Assembly: GCF_003202285.1 (NCBI RefSeq)
Contig: NZ_MASW01000006.1
Location: 620,001-684,000 of the forward strand
Length of the DNA: 64,000 bases
Origin: Prauserella muralis
GTDB taxonomy: Bacteria > Actinomycetota > Actinomycetes > Mycobacteriales > Pseudonocardiaceae
Direction of reading: 5' to 3'
A model generated the notes under the pieces. That model searched no databases. It saw only the letters and a list, made by a program, of their open reading frames with translations, and had not been told where the DNA came from. Made by a program: the position numbers and the translations under genes. Position 1 is the stretch's first letter; each line of letters begins with the position of its first letter. Of this stretch, positions 39,027-48,675 are shown piece after piece.

Positions 39027-40341
39027 GGGTGGGTTCTATTGGTGGTAGCAACGCCCTGATTGATGTGGGGTGTTGTGGATGGCTCGGCGGGTGATTCCGG
39101 TGGAGGTGCGGGAGAGGTTTTTCGTTTTGGTGTGTGCGGGCTGGTCGTTGGGGGCTGCTGCTCGGGCTGTGGGCGTGGCGTCGTCCACGGCGGGGCGGTG
39201 GTGGCGAAGCTCGGGACTTGTGGAGACAGTGATGGAGGTTGGTCGGCGGGGTGGGTTGGCGGGGTCGCCGCCGCCGGTGGTGTCGGGTGGGGCTGATGCG
39301 GGTGGTGGTCGGCGGCGGCGGTTGTTGACCGGTGAGGATCGGTGTCAGATCGCGGTGGGGTTGCGGTGTGGGCTTTCGTATGCCGAGATCGGTGCGATGC
39401 TGGGGCGGGACCGGTCGGTGGTCTGGCGGGAGGTGCAGCGTAACCGGGGCCGGGATGGCTCGTATGTGGCTCCGGTGGCGCATCGGGCCGCGTTCGAGCG
39501 GCGGCGCCGCCCGAAGCGGTTCAAGCTGCAGGACAATCCGGGTCTGTGCCGGCAGATCGAGGAGTGGATGGATCAGGGCTGGTCGCCGAGGTTGATCGCG
39601 ATGGTGCTGGCTGAGGATCATCCGGTGGGGAGTAGGGACCGCGTGTGTCACGAGACGATCTACCAGGCGTTGTACGTGCAGGCCCGGGGGCGTCTGCGGG
39701 CTGACCTGCACACCCAGTTGAGCCTCAAACGCCGCCGCCGTAAGCCCCGCACCACCCCGCGAGCGGGGTCGGCGCGGTTGTATGCCGAGGCGTTCACGAT
39801 CAGCCAGCGACCGGCCGAGGTCGCCGACCGGGCGGTGCCCGGACACTGGGAGGGCGATCTGATCCTCGGCGCCGGGAACCGCTCGGCGATCGGCACCCTC
39901 ATCGAGCGCACGACCCGGTTCACGCTGCTCCTGCACCTGCCCCAGCGGCACGACGCGGCCACCGTCGCCGCCGCGATGATCCGCGAGATGCAGCACCTGC
40001 CCGAGCACCTCCGCCGCTCCCTGACCTGGGACCGCGGCCGGGAACTCGCCTGCTACAGCGACATCCAGCTCGCCCTGAACATGCCGGTCTACTTCTGCGA
40101 CCCACACAGCCCCTGGCAACGCGGCAGCAACGAAAACACCAACCGGCTCCTGCGGTTCTGGTTCCACCGAGGAACCAACCTGGCCACCCACACCCGCAAC
40201 GACCTCCACCGCATCGCCGCCACCCTCAACAACCGGCCACGCCCTACCCTGAACCTACAAACCCCAGCCCAAGCGCTGGACCGGCTGCTCGCCAACCCGG
40301 CAGCAGCACCACCGCGTTGCTAACACCGATAGACCACGCCC
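39027..40341 (+). mobile_element. IS30-family insertion sequence
   Basis: About 1.3 kb with one transposase ORF. Terminal inverted repeats: left 39031-39054 and right about 40314-40337, sharing TCTAT-GGTG-TAGCAACGC. It sits exactly between the two 45-bp arms of a palindrome (38982-39026, 40342-40386). IS30-family elements are known to prefer palindromic targets. A target duplication is not clear at this resolution. Both ends and the ORF look intact, so it may be active. Confidence 0.85.
39070..40323 (+). CDS. IS30 family transposase
   Basis: 417 aa. N-terminal HTH (RFFVLVCAGWSLGAAARAVG), second HTH (RRLLTGEDRCQIAVGLRCGL, YAEIGAMLGRDRSVVWREVQ) and the DDE catalytic core: Asp in PGHWEGDLILG, Asp in SLTWDRGRELA, Glu in QRGSNENTNRLLR. 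Full length and without frameshift. GTG at 39070 or ATG at 39079 (MARRVIPVEVRERFF) can start it. Codon use is typical of a high-GC host, so the element circulates among actinobacteria. Confidence 0.93.
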   Translation: MLWMARRVIPVEVRERFFVLVCAGWSLGAAARAVGVASSTAGRWWRSSGLVETVMEVGRRGGLAGSPPPVVSGGADAGGGRRRRLLTGEDRCQIAVGLRCGLSYAEIGAMLGRDRSVVWREVQRNRGRDGSYVAPVAHRAAFERRRRPKRFKLQDNPGLCRQIEEWMDQGWSPRLIAMVLAEDHPVGSRDRVCHETIYQALYVQARGRLRADLHTQLSLKRRRRKPRTTPRAGSARLYAEAFTISQRPAEVADRAVPGHWEGDLILGAGNRSAIGTLIERTTRFTLLLHLPQRHDAATVAAAMIREMQHLPEHLRRSLTWDRGRELACYSDIQLALNMPVYFCDPHSPWQRGSNENTNRLLRFWFHRGTNLATHTRNDLHRIAATLNNRPRPTLNLQTPAQALDRLLANPAAAPPRC

Positions 40342-40386
40342 CGCATTCGTGGCGTTCAACGCTACAAATGTGGCATTGGGGAGCTT
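40342..40386. repeat. right 45-bp arm of the split palindromic repeat
   Basis: Inverted counterpart of 38982-39026 (37/45 identical), ending GGCATTGGGGAGCTT. It contains an imperfect internal hairpin around CATTCGTGGCGTT / AACGCTACAAATG. Confidence 0.7.
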
Positions 40387-40397
40387 TCGGCTCCGGG

Positions 40398-42182
<1,785 letters not shown>

Positions 42183-42203
42183 CCGCGGCAACTCCGCCGC
42201 GCG

Positions 42204-42236
42204 GGTTCCCCGGCGGCCGCCCGGCCCCGGGGAACC
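42204..42236. terminator. convergent hairpin between hppD and ilvA
   Basis: GGTTCCCCGG (42204-42213) / CCGGGGAACC (42227-42236), 10-bp perfect stem, 13-nt loop, between the convergent stops at 42182 and 42243. Confidence 0.7.
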
Positions 42237-42242
42237 GGCGTG

Positions 42243-43448
42243 TCACGGCATCACGGTGTAGCCGGCCCGCTGCAGCTGGGCCGCCACCTCCGTGCAGTGT
42301 TCGGGGCCTCGCGTCTCCAGCTTCAGCTCGATCTCCACCTCACCGATCGCGAGCCTGCCCGCGATGCGCGAGTGCTCGATGTCCAGCACGTTGGCGCCGA
42401 GTTCGCTGACCCGGTTGAGGACACCGGCCAGCGAGCCGGGCCGGTCGGGAACGCACAGCCGCAGGTTCAGGTACCGGCCCGCCGCGGTCATGCCGTGCTG
42501 GATGATCTGGAGCAGCAGCAGCGGATCGACGTTGCCACCGGAAAGCACCGCCACCACCGGCGCCTCGAAGGCACCGGGATGTTCCAGCAGCGCGGCCACC
42601 GCCGCCGCGCCCGCGGGTTCGACGACGAGCTTGCGCCGCTCCAGGCAGTTCAGCACCGCCCGCGACAGGGACTCCTCGCTCACCGTCAGCACGTCGTCCA
42701 CGAGCGAGGACACGTGCTCGAACGTGACCGGTCCCGGCTGCCCGACCGCGATGCCGTCGGCCATCGTCTGCATGCTGCCCAGCCGCACCGGCTCACCCGC
42801 CGACAGCGACGGCGGATAGGCGGCCGCGGCCTCCGCCTGGACACCGACCATCCGCACCCCGGGCTTGAGCGCCTTCACGGCGCTGGCGACGCCGCCCACG
42901 AGGCCGCCACCGCCGGTGGCGACGAGCACGGTGGCCACGTCGGGCACCTGGTCGAGGATCTCCAGGCCCACCGTGCCCTGCCCCGCGATGATGTCGGCGT
43001 GGTCGAACGGGTGGATGAACACCGCCCCGGTGCGTTCGGCGAAGGCGGTCGCCTGGGCGAGCGCCTCCTCCAGCACGGCGCCGTGCAGGTGCACGTCCGC
43101 GCCGTAGGCCTTGGTGGCGGCCAGTTTCGGCAGCGGCGCGCGCTCCGGCATGAACACCGTGGCCCGCGTGCCGAGCAGGGCCGCCGCGAGCGCGACCCCC
43201 TGCGCGTGGTTGCCCGCGCTCGCCGCCACCACGCCGCGCTCCTTCTCGGCGTCGCTCAGGGCGTGGATGCGCGTGTACGCGCCGCGGATCTTGAACGACC
43301 CGGTGCGTTGCAGGTTCTCGCACTTAAGGTGCACCGGCCCGCCGTGCGCGGCTTCGAGGTCACGCGCGTGCTCCATGGGCGTCATCCGGACCACGGGTTC
43401 CAGCAGCCGCCGCGCCTGCTGGATCCGGTCCACAGTCACCAGCCGCAT
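42243..43448 (-). CDS. ilvA: threonine ammonia-lyase (threonine dehydratase)
   Basis: 401 aa, PLP fold type II. Lys in GSFKIRGAY binds PLP; GNHAQGVA and VATGGGGLVGG bind its phosphate. A single C-terminal ACT domain (residues about 325-401, LCVPDRPGSLAGVLNRVSEL) marks the short form that is often catabolic or only weakly controlled by isoleucine, unlike two-ACT biosynthetic IlvA. It makes 2-oxobutyrate from threonine. ATG at 43448, with a GTG directly before it as alternative. Confidence 0.9.
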   Translation of the reverse strand: MRLVTVDRIQQARRLLEPVVRMTPMEHARDLEAAHGGPVHLKCENLQRTGSFKIRGAYTRIHALSDAEKERGVVAASAGNHAQGVALAAALLGTRATVFMPERAPLPKLAATKAYGADVHLHGAVLEEALAQATAFAERTGAVFIHPFDHADIIAGQGTVGLEILDQVPDVATVLVATGGGGLVGGVASAVKALKPGVRMVGVQAEAAAAYPPSLSAGEPVRLGSMQTMADGIAVGQPGPVTFEHVSSLVDDVLTVSEESLSRAVLNCLERRKLVVEPAGAAAVAALLEHPGAFEAPVVAVLSGGNVDPLLLLQIIQHGMTAAGRYLNLRLCVPDRPGSLAGVLNRVSELGANVLDIEHSRIAGRLAIGEVEIELKLETRGPEHCTEVAAQLQRAGYTVMP

Positions 43449-43558
43449 CACAGCAGATCACCCCCGATACGGCGGGTAACGCGGTGGTCACGTGCATGAG
43501 AACGGTCACGATTGGGTACCCTTGGTGCCGGAGCGGCACGAAACGAGGAGACGGCGCC

Positions 43559-43825
43559 ATGGCACAGGGCATCACGCGCGGTTCGAGATCCGCGGGCGTG
43601 CTGCCGCTGCTGGCGGGCATCACGTCCGCGCTCGCGCTCACCGGCGCGGCCGTCTACACGGTCGGCCAGGTCTCCTGCGCCGAGCCGGGACAGTACGTCC
43701 GCCACGACGACCACGTCGAACTGGTCGGCAGCTGTGTCGACGGCAGCCGGCTGCCGCAGACGGGCACCGGCGGGCCGAAGACCGGCGTGTCGGGCGCGGT
43801 GCTGCCCGACAACTACCGTCCCTGA
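43559..43825 (+). CDS. small membrane/exported protein of unknown function
   Basis: 88 aa. One hydrophobic segment (AGVLPLLAGITSALALTGAA) followed by a short outside domain with two cysteines (VSCAEPGQY and VGSCVDGSR) that could pair, and a Gly-rich tail. GAGGAG lies eight bases before the ATG. It is convergent with metB, 8 bp between stops. No family recognised. Confidence 0.65.
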   Translation: MAQGITRGSRSAGVLPLLAGITSALALTGAAVYTVGQVSCAEPGQYVRHDDHVELVGSCVDGSRLPQTGTGGPKTGVSGAVLPDNYRP

Positions 43826-43833
43826 TCCGCCGC

Positions 43834-44991
43834 TCATCCGAGTGCGCCGTTGAGATCGGCCAGCAGGTCACGCGCGTTCTCGATCCCGACCGACAGCCGC
43901 ACGAGCTCGGCGGGGACCTGCAGCAGTGAGCCGGCGACGCTCGCGTGTGTCATGCGACCGGGATGCTCGATCAGCGACTCGACCCCGCCCAGCGACTCGG
44001 CGAGCACGAAGAGCCTGGTTCCTGCCGCCACCTCCAGCGCGGCCTGCTCGCCGTCGGCGTGGTTGAACGACACCATGCCCCCGAAGCGGCGCATCTGCTT
44101 GGCCGCCGTCGCGTGGCCGGGGTGCTCGGCGAGGCCCGGGTAGTACACGCGGCTCACCTTGGGATGCACGGCGAGCGCCTCGGCGATCAGTTCGGCGTTG
44201 TCGCAGTGCCGCTCCATGCGCACGGCCAGCGTCTTCAGCCCGCGCAGGGTCAGCCACGCGTCGAAGGCGCCCGGCACCGCACCCGAGGCGTTGCGGAGGA
44301 AGAACAGCTGCTCGCGCAGCTCGTCGGAGTCGGTGACCACCGCGCCGCCCACGACGTCGGAGTGGCCGCCGAGGTACTTGGTGGTGGAGTGCACGACGAT
44401 GTCGGCGCCCAGCTCCAGCGGTGTCTGCAGATACGGCGTGGCGAACGTGTTGTCCACGACGAGGCGGGCGCCGCCCGCGTGTGCCAGTTCGGCGAGCGCC
44501 GTGATGTCGGCGATGCCGAGCAGCGGGTTGGTCGGTGACTCACACCAGACGAGCTTGGTCTCCGGCCGGATCGCCGTGCGCACCTCGTCCAGGTCGGACA
44601 GGTGCGCGACGCTGTAGTCGACGCCCCAGTGGGTCAGGACCTTGTCGATGAGCCGGAACGTGCCGCCGTAGACGTCGTTGCCCAGCACCAGGTGGTCGCC
44701 CGGCCGCAGGGTCGTGCGCAGCACCGCGTCGCTGGCCGCCATGCCGGAGCCGAACGCCAGCGCGTGCCGGGCGCCCTCCAGCGCGGCGAGCGCCTCCTCC
44801 AGCGCGGTACGGGTCGGGTTGGCGGTGCGCGAGTACTCGTAGTCGCCCTCGCGGGTGCCGCCGACGCCGTCCTGGGCGTAGGTCGAGGTCTGGTAGATGG
44901 GCACGATGACCGCGCCGGTCCGGGGGTCGGGCTTTTGGCCCGTGTGGATGGCGCGGGTCTCGAAACCGAGGTGGGCGGGGTCGTGAACCAT
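43834..44991 (-). CDS. metB: cystathionine gamma-synthase / PLP-dependent Cys-Met enzyme
   Basis: 385 aa. [60 protein letters not shown] and the PLP-lysine segment [16 protein letters not shown] define the family. It condenses O-succinyl- or O-acetylhomoserine with cysteine, or acts in reverse transsulfuration as a gamma-lyase; sequence alone does not decide. Together with the nearby cbs it fits a transsulfuration cluster, as in Rv1077-Rv1079. ATG at 44991; GTG nine bases upstream is possible. Confidence 0.9.
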   Translation of the reverse strand: MVHDPAHLGFETRAIHTGQKPDPRTGAVIVPIYQTSTYAQDGVGGTREGDYEYSRTANPTRTALEEALAALEGARHALAFGSGMAASDAVLRTTLRPGDHLVLGNDVYGGTFRLIDKVLTHWGVDYSVAHLSDLDEVRTAIRPETKLVWCESPTNPLLGIADITALAELAHAGGARLVVDNTFATPYLQTPLELGADIVVHSTTKYLGGHSDVVGGAVVTDSDELREQLFFLRNASGAVPGAFDAWLTLRGLKTLAVRMERHCDNAELIAEALAVHPKVSRVYYPGLAEHPGHATAAKQMRRFGGMVSFNHADGEQAALEVAAGTRLFVLAESLGGVESLIEHPGRMTHASVAGSLLQVPAELVRLSVGIENARDLLADLNGALG

Positions 44992-45012
44992 GGATCCCAC
45001 CCTAAGGGCGGT

Positions 45013-45492
45013 TCACCCTTCGCGCCGCCGCCGTACCCACCTGCCCGTCGCGGGCACGAGCGCGAGCGTCAGCGTGACGGCGGCGGGCACGCACAGCACG
45101 AGCACGGCCGCGCCGCCCGCACCGATGAGGGCGCCGGTGCCGGTGCCGAACTCGTGGTCGGCCGCGCCGCTGCCCAGCGCCCACGTCACCATCGTGGCGA
45201 AGTAGGCGACGGCGAAGCCCGAGCCGAGCGCGACCAGCAGCCTGCCCGCGGGCCTGCGCCGGACGAGGAGCACGCCACCGGGCAGCAGGAGCGCGACGAG
45301 CACGACGTTGGCGGCGAGGCCCGCCATCGCGATCGGCTCGCCGGCGACGGTGCCGATGCGGCGCAGCAACGCGATGGCGCCCAGCAGGTGAATGGCCGCG
45401 CCGATCAGCGCCAGCGCGGCCGCGGCCAGTGCCGAGGCGCCGCTCGCGGGTCTGCCCGGCGGCAGGTCGTGCGGGTGGCGCGGATGGGTCAT
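45013..45492 (-). CDS. four-helix membrane protein of unknown function
   Basis: 159 aa. Four helices (ASALAAAALALIGAAIHLLG; MAGLAANVVLVALLLPGGVL; LLVALGSGFAVAYFATMVTW; AAVLVLCVPAAVTLTLALVP) and a basic C-terminus RWVRRRREG. No motif recognised. Unusually, its ATG lies only eight bases beyond a perfect 16-bp terminator-like hairpin, leaving no space for its own promoter, so expression should depend on read-through or an RNA switch. Confidence 0.7.
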   Translation of the reverse strand: MTHPRHPHDLPPGRPASGASALAAAALALIGAAIHLLGAIALLRRIGTVAGEPIAMAGLAANVVLVALLLPGGVLLVRRRPAGRLLVALGSGFAVAYFATMVTWALGSGAADHEFGTGTGALIGAGGAAVLVLCVPAAVTLTLALVPATGRWVRRRREG

Positions 45493-45500
45493 CCGGGCAC

Positions 45501-45536
45501 AGTAATGCCCCCGGCCGCGGGGCCGGGGGCATTACT
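45501..45536 (-). terminator. perfect 16-bp hairpin between the Pra-like gene and the membrane-protein gene
   Basis: Arms 45501-45516 (AGTAATGCCCCCGGCC) and 45521-45536, loop GCGG. It lies 22 bp after the Pra-like stop and 8 bp before the next start on the same strand. Confidence 0.8.
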
Positions 45537-45558
45537 CGGTGCTATGCGTGGCGGATGG

Positions 45559-47064
45559 TCACCACTGCTGCTGCGGCGGCTGGCCGGGCTGCTGTCCCGG
45601 CTGGCCGTAACCTCCGGGCTGGCCGGGGGGCGGACCGCCGAAGCCGCCCGGCTGCTGCGGCGGCTGGCCGTAGCCTCCGGGCTGACCGGGCTGCGGGAAA
45701 CCCCCGCTGTTCGGGTTCGGGCCACCGGGCTGGCCGAAGCCACCCGGCTGCTGGAAGCCACCCGGCTGGCTCGGCGGGCTGTACCCGCCGGGCTGCTGCG
45801 GCGGCTGGCCGAACTGGCCGGGCTGACCATACTGGCCGGGCTGGCCGTACTGGCCGGGCTGACCATACTGGCCGGGCTGGCCGAACTGACCCGGCTGACC
45901 GGGCTGGCCGAAGCCACCGGGCTGACCGAAACCACCCGGGCCGCCGGGGCCGCCGAAGCCGCCACCAGGACCACCCTGGCCACCGCCGAGCCCCACGTAA
46001 CCGGCGGTCTGCGGCAGCAGGGCCAGCACCCCGACAGCCAGGACGAGAACACCGAAGATCAGGTACATCACCGGCGTGCCGACGGACGCGCTGGCGCCGG
46101 ATGCCTCCAGCTGCCTGGCGAAGTCGTCCTTCACGCTCGTGCCGATCATGAGCAGGATCGCGAAGATCAGCATCACCGCGCCGCCCGCCGCGGTGACGAT
46201 GGGCGCGAGCTTCTTGACGATGCCGCCCATGCGCCCGGCGAGCACGATCAGCACGCCGCCCGCGAGTGCCGCGAGCGCGCCGATCAGCATCATGATGATG
46301 TAGAACATCAGCGTGCCGGGCGAGGCGATGCCCGCCCGCTCGAGGAACTGGTTCGCCGCGTCCGCGTTGGGCGCGGTGTCCAGCAGGTCGGACAGGTCGC
46401 TGATGTCGCCCATGTCGACGAACGCGAAGACCAGCGCGATGAGGCCGAGCAGCGCGACGACGCCGCCTGCGATCATGCCGTAGGTGTTGTTGCCACCCGC
46501 ACCACCCGCGGCGGGGCCGCCGAAGCCGGGAGGCGCGCCGTACGGCTGTCCCGGAGGCGGGCCACCGAACCCGCCCTGGCCCTGTGACGGGTCGTAGCCG
46601 CCCGGCTGACCGAATCCGCCGGGCTGCCCCGGGGGAGGTCCGCCGAAGCCGCCCGGCTGCTGCGGCGGCTGGCCGAAGCCGCCGGGCTGCTGCTGGCCGA
46701 AGCCGCCCTGGGGGTTCATCGCGGCGGGGTTGTCGGCGGCGCTGGGCGGCGGCGCGTACGGGATGGCGGGCGGCGGCTGCGAGCCAGGGGGCACGAGCTG
46801 CGTCGACTCCGCGCCCTGCCCCTCCCCGGACTGCTGCCCGGCCTGGCCCGGCTGCCCTGGCTGCACCACCTGCGTGGGCTCCGGGGTGTCGCCGAACTGC
46901 TGCTGCTGTTCCCCCTGCTGCGACGACTGCCCTGGCTGCACCACCTGAGTCGGCTCCGAGGAACCGAACGGGCTGTCTTGCTGTGGTTGAGGACCACTCG
47001 GCGGGCCCTGGGGCGGCTGCTGTCCGCCACCCCAAGACTCGTTCGGTGGCTGCGGAGCGCTCAT
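45559..47064 (-). CDS. Pra-like proline/glycine/glutamine-rich membrane protein
   Basis: 501 aa. A four-helix membrane core (about residues 193-355: [75 protein letters not shown]) is flanked by long low-complexity arms on both sides. The arms consist of [17 protein letters not shown] and PGQYGQPGQ units, predicted disordered and on the same membrane face. Its location between metB and cbs equals that of the proline-rich antigen Pra (Rv1078). Function unknown; the tandem DNA repeats make copy-number variation likely. Confidence 0.8.
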   Translation of the reverse strand: MSAPQPPNESWGGGQQPPQGPPSGPQPQQDSPFGSSEPTQVVQPGQSSQQGEQQQQFGDTPEPTQVVQPGQPGQAGQQSGEGQGAESTQLVPPGSQPPPAIPYAPPPSAADNPAAMNPQGGFGQQQPGGFGQPPQQPGGFGGPPPGQPGGFGQPGGYDPSQGQGGFGGPPPGQPYGAPPGFGGPAAGGAGGNNTYGMIAGGVVALLGLIALVFAFVDMGDISDLSDLLDTAPNADAANQFLERAGIASPGTLMFYIIMMLIGALAALAGGVLIVLAGRMGGIVKKLAPIVTAAGGAVMLIFAILLMIGTSVKDDFARQLEASGASASVGTPVMYLIFGVLVLAVGVLALLPQTAGYVGLGGGQGGPGGGFGGPGGPGGFGQPGGFGQPGQPGQFGQPGQYGQPGQYGQPGQYGQPGQFGQPPQQPGGYSPPSQPGGFQQPGGFGQPGGPNPNSGGFPQPGQPGGYGQPPQQPGGFGGPPPGQPGGYGQPGQQPGQPPQQQW

Positions 47065-47183
47065 GTGGGTCTTGAACCCCCTTGACGAGGACCTTGGTGT
47101 TCGCTGGCGGACACGCTATCGGATCGCGGCGGCAATCGCTCGTAACGCCCCAGCCAGTCCGCACGATGTGAGCTATTCGGGGT

Positions 47184-48554
47184 TCAGTGTCCCGAGATGA
47201 AGGCCAGCAGGTCCTGCCGGGTGACGACGCCCGCGGGCTTGCCGCCTTCGAGCACCAGCGCACCGTCGGCCGTGGTCAGGGCCTTCATCGCGGAACCCAC
47301 CTGCTCACCGGCGCCGATCGTGGGCAGCGGCGGCGACATGTGCGCGTCCAGCCGGTCGGCCAGCGCGGCCTTGCCGGTGAACAGCGCCTCGAGCAGGGCG
47401 CGTTCGTTGACGGCGCCCACCACCTCGGCGGCCATGACCGGCGGCTCGGCGTTGACGACGGGCATCTGGCTCACGCCGAACTCGCGGAGGATGGCCACCG
47501 CCTCGGCCACCGTCTCGTTGGGGTGCGTGTGCACGAGGGCGGGCAGCCTGCCGTCCTTGCGGCGCAGCACGTCGCCCACGGTCGCCCCGGTGGAGTCGGG
47601 CGGCAGGAACCCGTAGGACGCCATCCAGGAGTCGTTGAACACCTTGCCCAGGTAGCCGCGGCCGCCGTCGGGCAGCAGCACCACGATCACGTCGTCCGGG
47701 CCGCACCGGCCCGCGAGCTCCAGCGCCGCGGCGACGGCCATGCCACACGACCCACCGACCAGCAGGCCTTCCTCGCTCGCCAGCCGACGGGTGATCTGGA
47801 ACGACGTGGCGTCGGAGACGGCGATGATCTCGTCGGCGACCTGCCGGTCGTAGGTGTCCGGCCAGAAGTCCTCGCCGACGCCCTCCACCAGGTAGGGGCG
47901 TCCGGTGCCGCCGGAGTACACCGAGCCCTCGGGGTCGGCGCCGACGATGCGCACCCGCCCGTCGGAGACCTCCTTGAGGTAACGGCCGGTGCCCGAGATC
48001 GTGCCGCCGGTGCCGACCCCCGCCACGAAGTGGGTGACGCGGCCGTCGGTCTGCTGCCAGATCTCCGGGCCGGTGGTGTGGTAGTGGCTGGCCGGGTTCT
48101 CCCTGTTGGCGTACTGGTTGGGCTTCCAGGCGCCCTCGATCTCGCCGACGAGCCGGTCGGACACGCTGTAGTACGACTCCGGATGGTCCGGCGGCACGGC
48201 CGTCGGGCACACCACGACCTCGGCGCCGTAGGCCTTCAGCACGTTGCGCTTGTCCTCGCTGACCTTGTCGGGGCACACGAACACGCACTTGTAGCCCTTG
48301 CGCTGGGCGACCATGGCCAGCCCCACCCCGGTGTTGCCGGAGGTGGGCTCGACGATCGTCCCGCCGGGCCGCAGTTCACCCGAGGCCTCGGCGGCCTCGA
48401 CCATCCGCAGCGCGATGCGGTCCTTCACGCTGCCGCCCGGGTTGAGGTACTCGACCTTGGCCAGCACGAGTGGGCTGACGCCTTCGGCGAGCGCGTTGAG
48501 CCTGACCAACGGGGTGTTGCCCACGAGGTCGATGACGTGTTCGGCGTAATCCAT
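47184..48554 (-). CDS. cbs: cystathionine beta-synthase
   Basis: 456 aa. PLP fold type II domain with Lys in NPGGSVKDRIALRM, phosphate loop GVGTGGTISGTGRYLK and GNTGVGLAM, plus a C-terminal CBS-domain pair (residues about 330-456) as in the classical enzyme; no heme-binding N-terminus. It condenses serine and homocysteine. ATG at 48554 (MDYAEHVIDLVGNTPLVRLN). With metB it supplies transsulfuration, linked to cysteine for mycothiol. Confidence 0.93.
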   Translation of the reverse strand: MDYAEHVIDLVGNTPLVRLNALAEGVSPLVLAKVEYLNPGGSVKDRIALRMVEAAEASGELRPGGTIVEPTSGNTGVGLAMVAQRKGYKCVFVCPDKVSEDKRNVLKAYGAEVVVCPTAVPPDHPESYYSVSDRLVGEIEGAWKPNQYANRENPASHYHTTGPEIWQQTDGRVTHFVAGVGTGGTISGTGRYLKEVSDGRVRIVGADPEGSVYSGGTGRPYLVEGVGEDFWPDTYDRQVADEIIAVSDATSFQITRRLASEEGLLVGGSCGMAVAAALELAGRCGPDDVIVVLLPDGGRGYLGKVFNDSWMASYGFLPPDSTGATVGDVLRRKDGRLPALVHTHPNETVAEAVAILREFGVSQMPVVNAEPPVMAAEVVGAVNERALLEALFTGKAALADRLDAHMSPPLPTIGAGEQVGSAMKALTTADGALVLEGGKPAGVVTRQDLLAFISGH

Positions 48555-48675
48555 GCCCTCAGCGTAAACAGTGCACCCGCTCCGCACAGCGGCCCTCCGT
48601 GACGGATTGTCCGAATAGGACCCCTGTGCTTAGCTCATCGGGGTCATACGTTCGAGTGACCTCCGAGGAGCCCTG

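Noticed and set aside
44602-46587. 661-codon plus-strand ORF with leucine/glycine repeats ([10 protein letters not shown])
   Set aside because: Antisense reading of the Pra-like PGQ repeats; the repeats explain its apparent periodicity.
45542-47263. 573-codon minus-strand ORF overlapping the Pra-like gene
   Set aside because: A frame-shifted reading of the repetitive Pra-like coding sequence; Arg/Gly-rich without domains.
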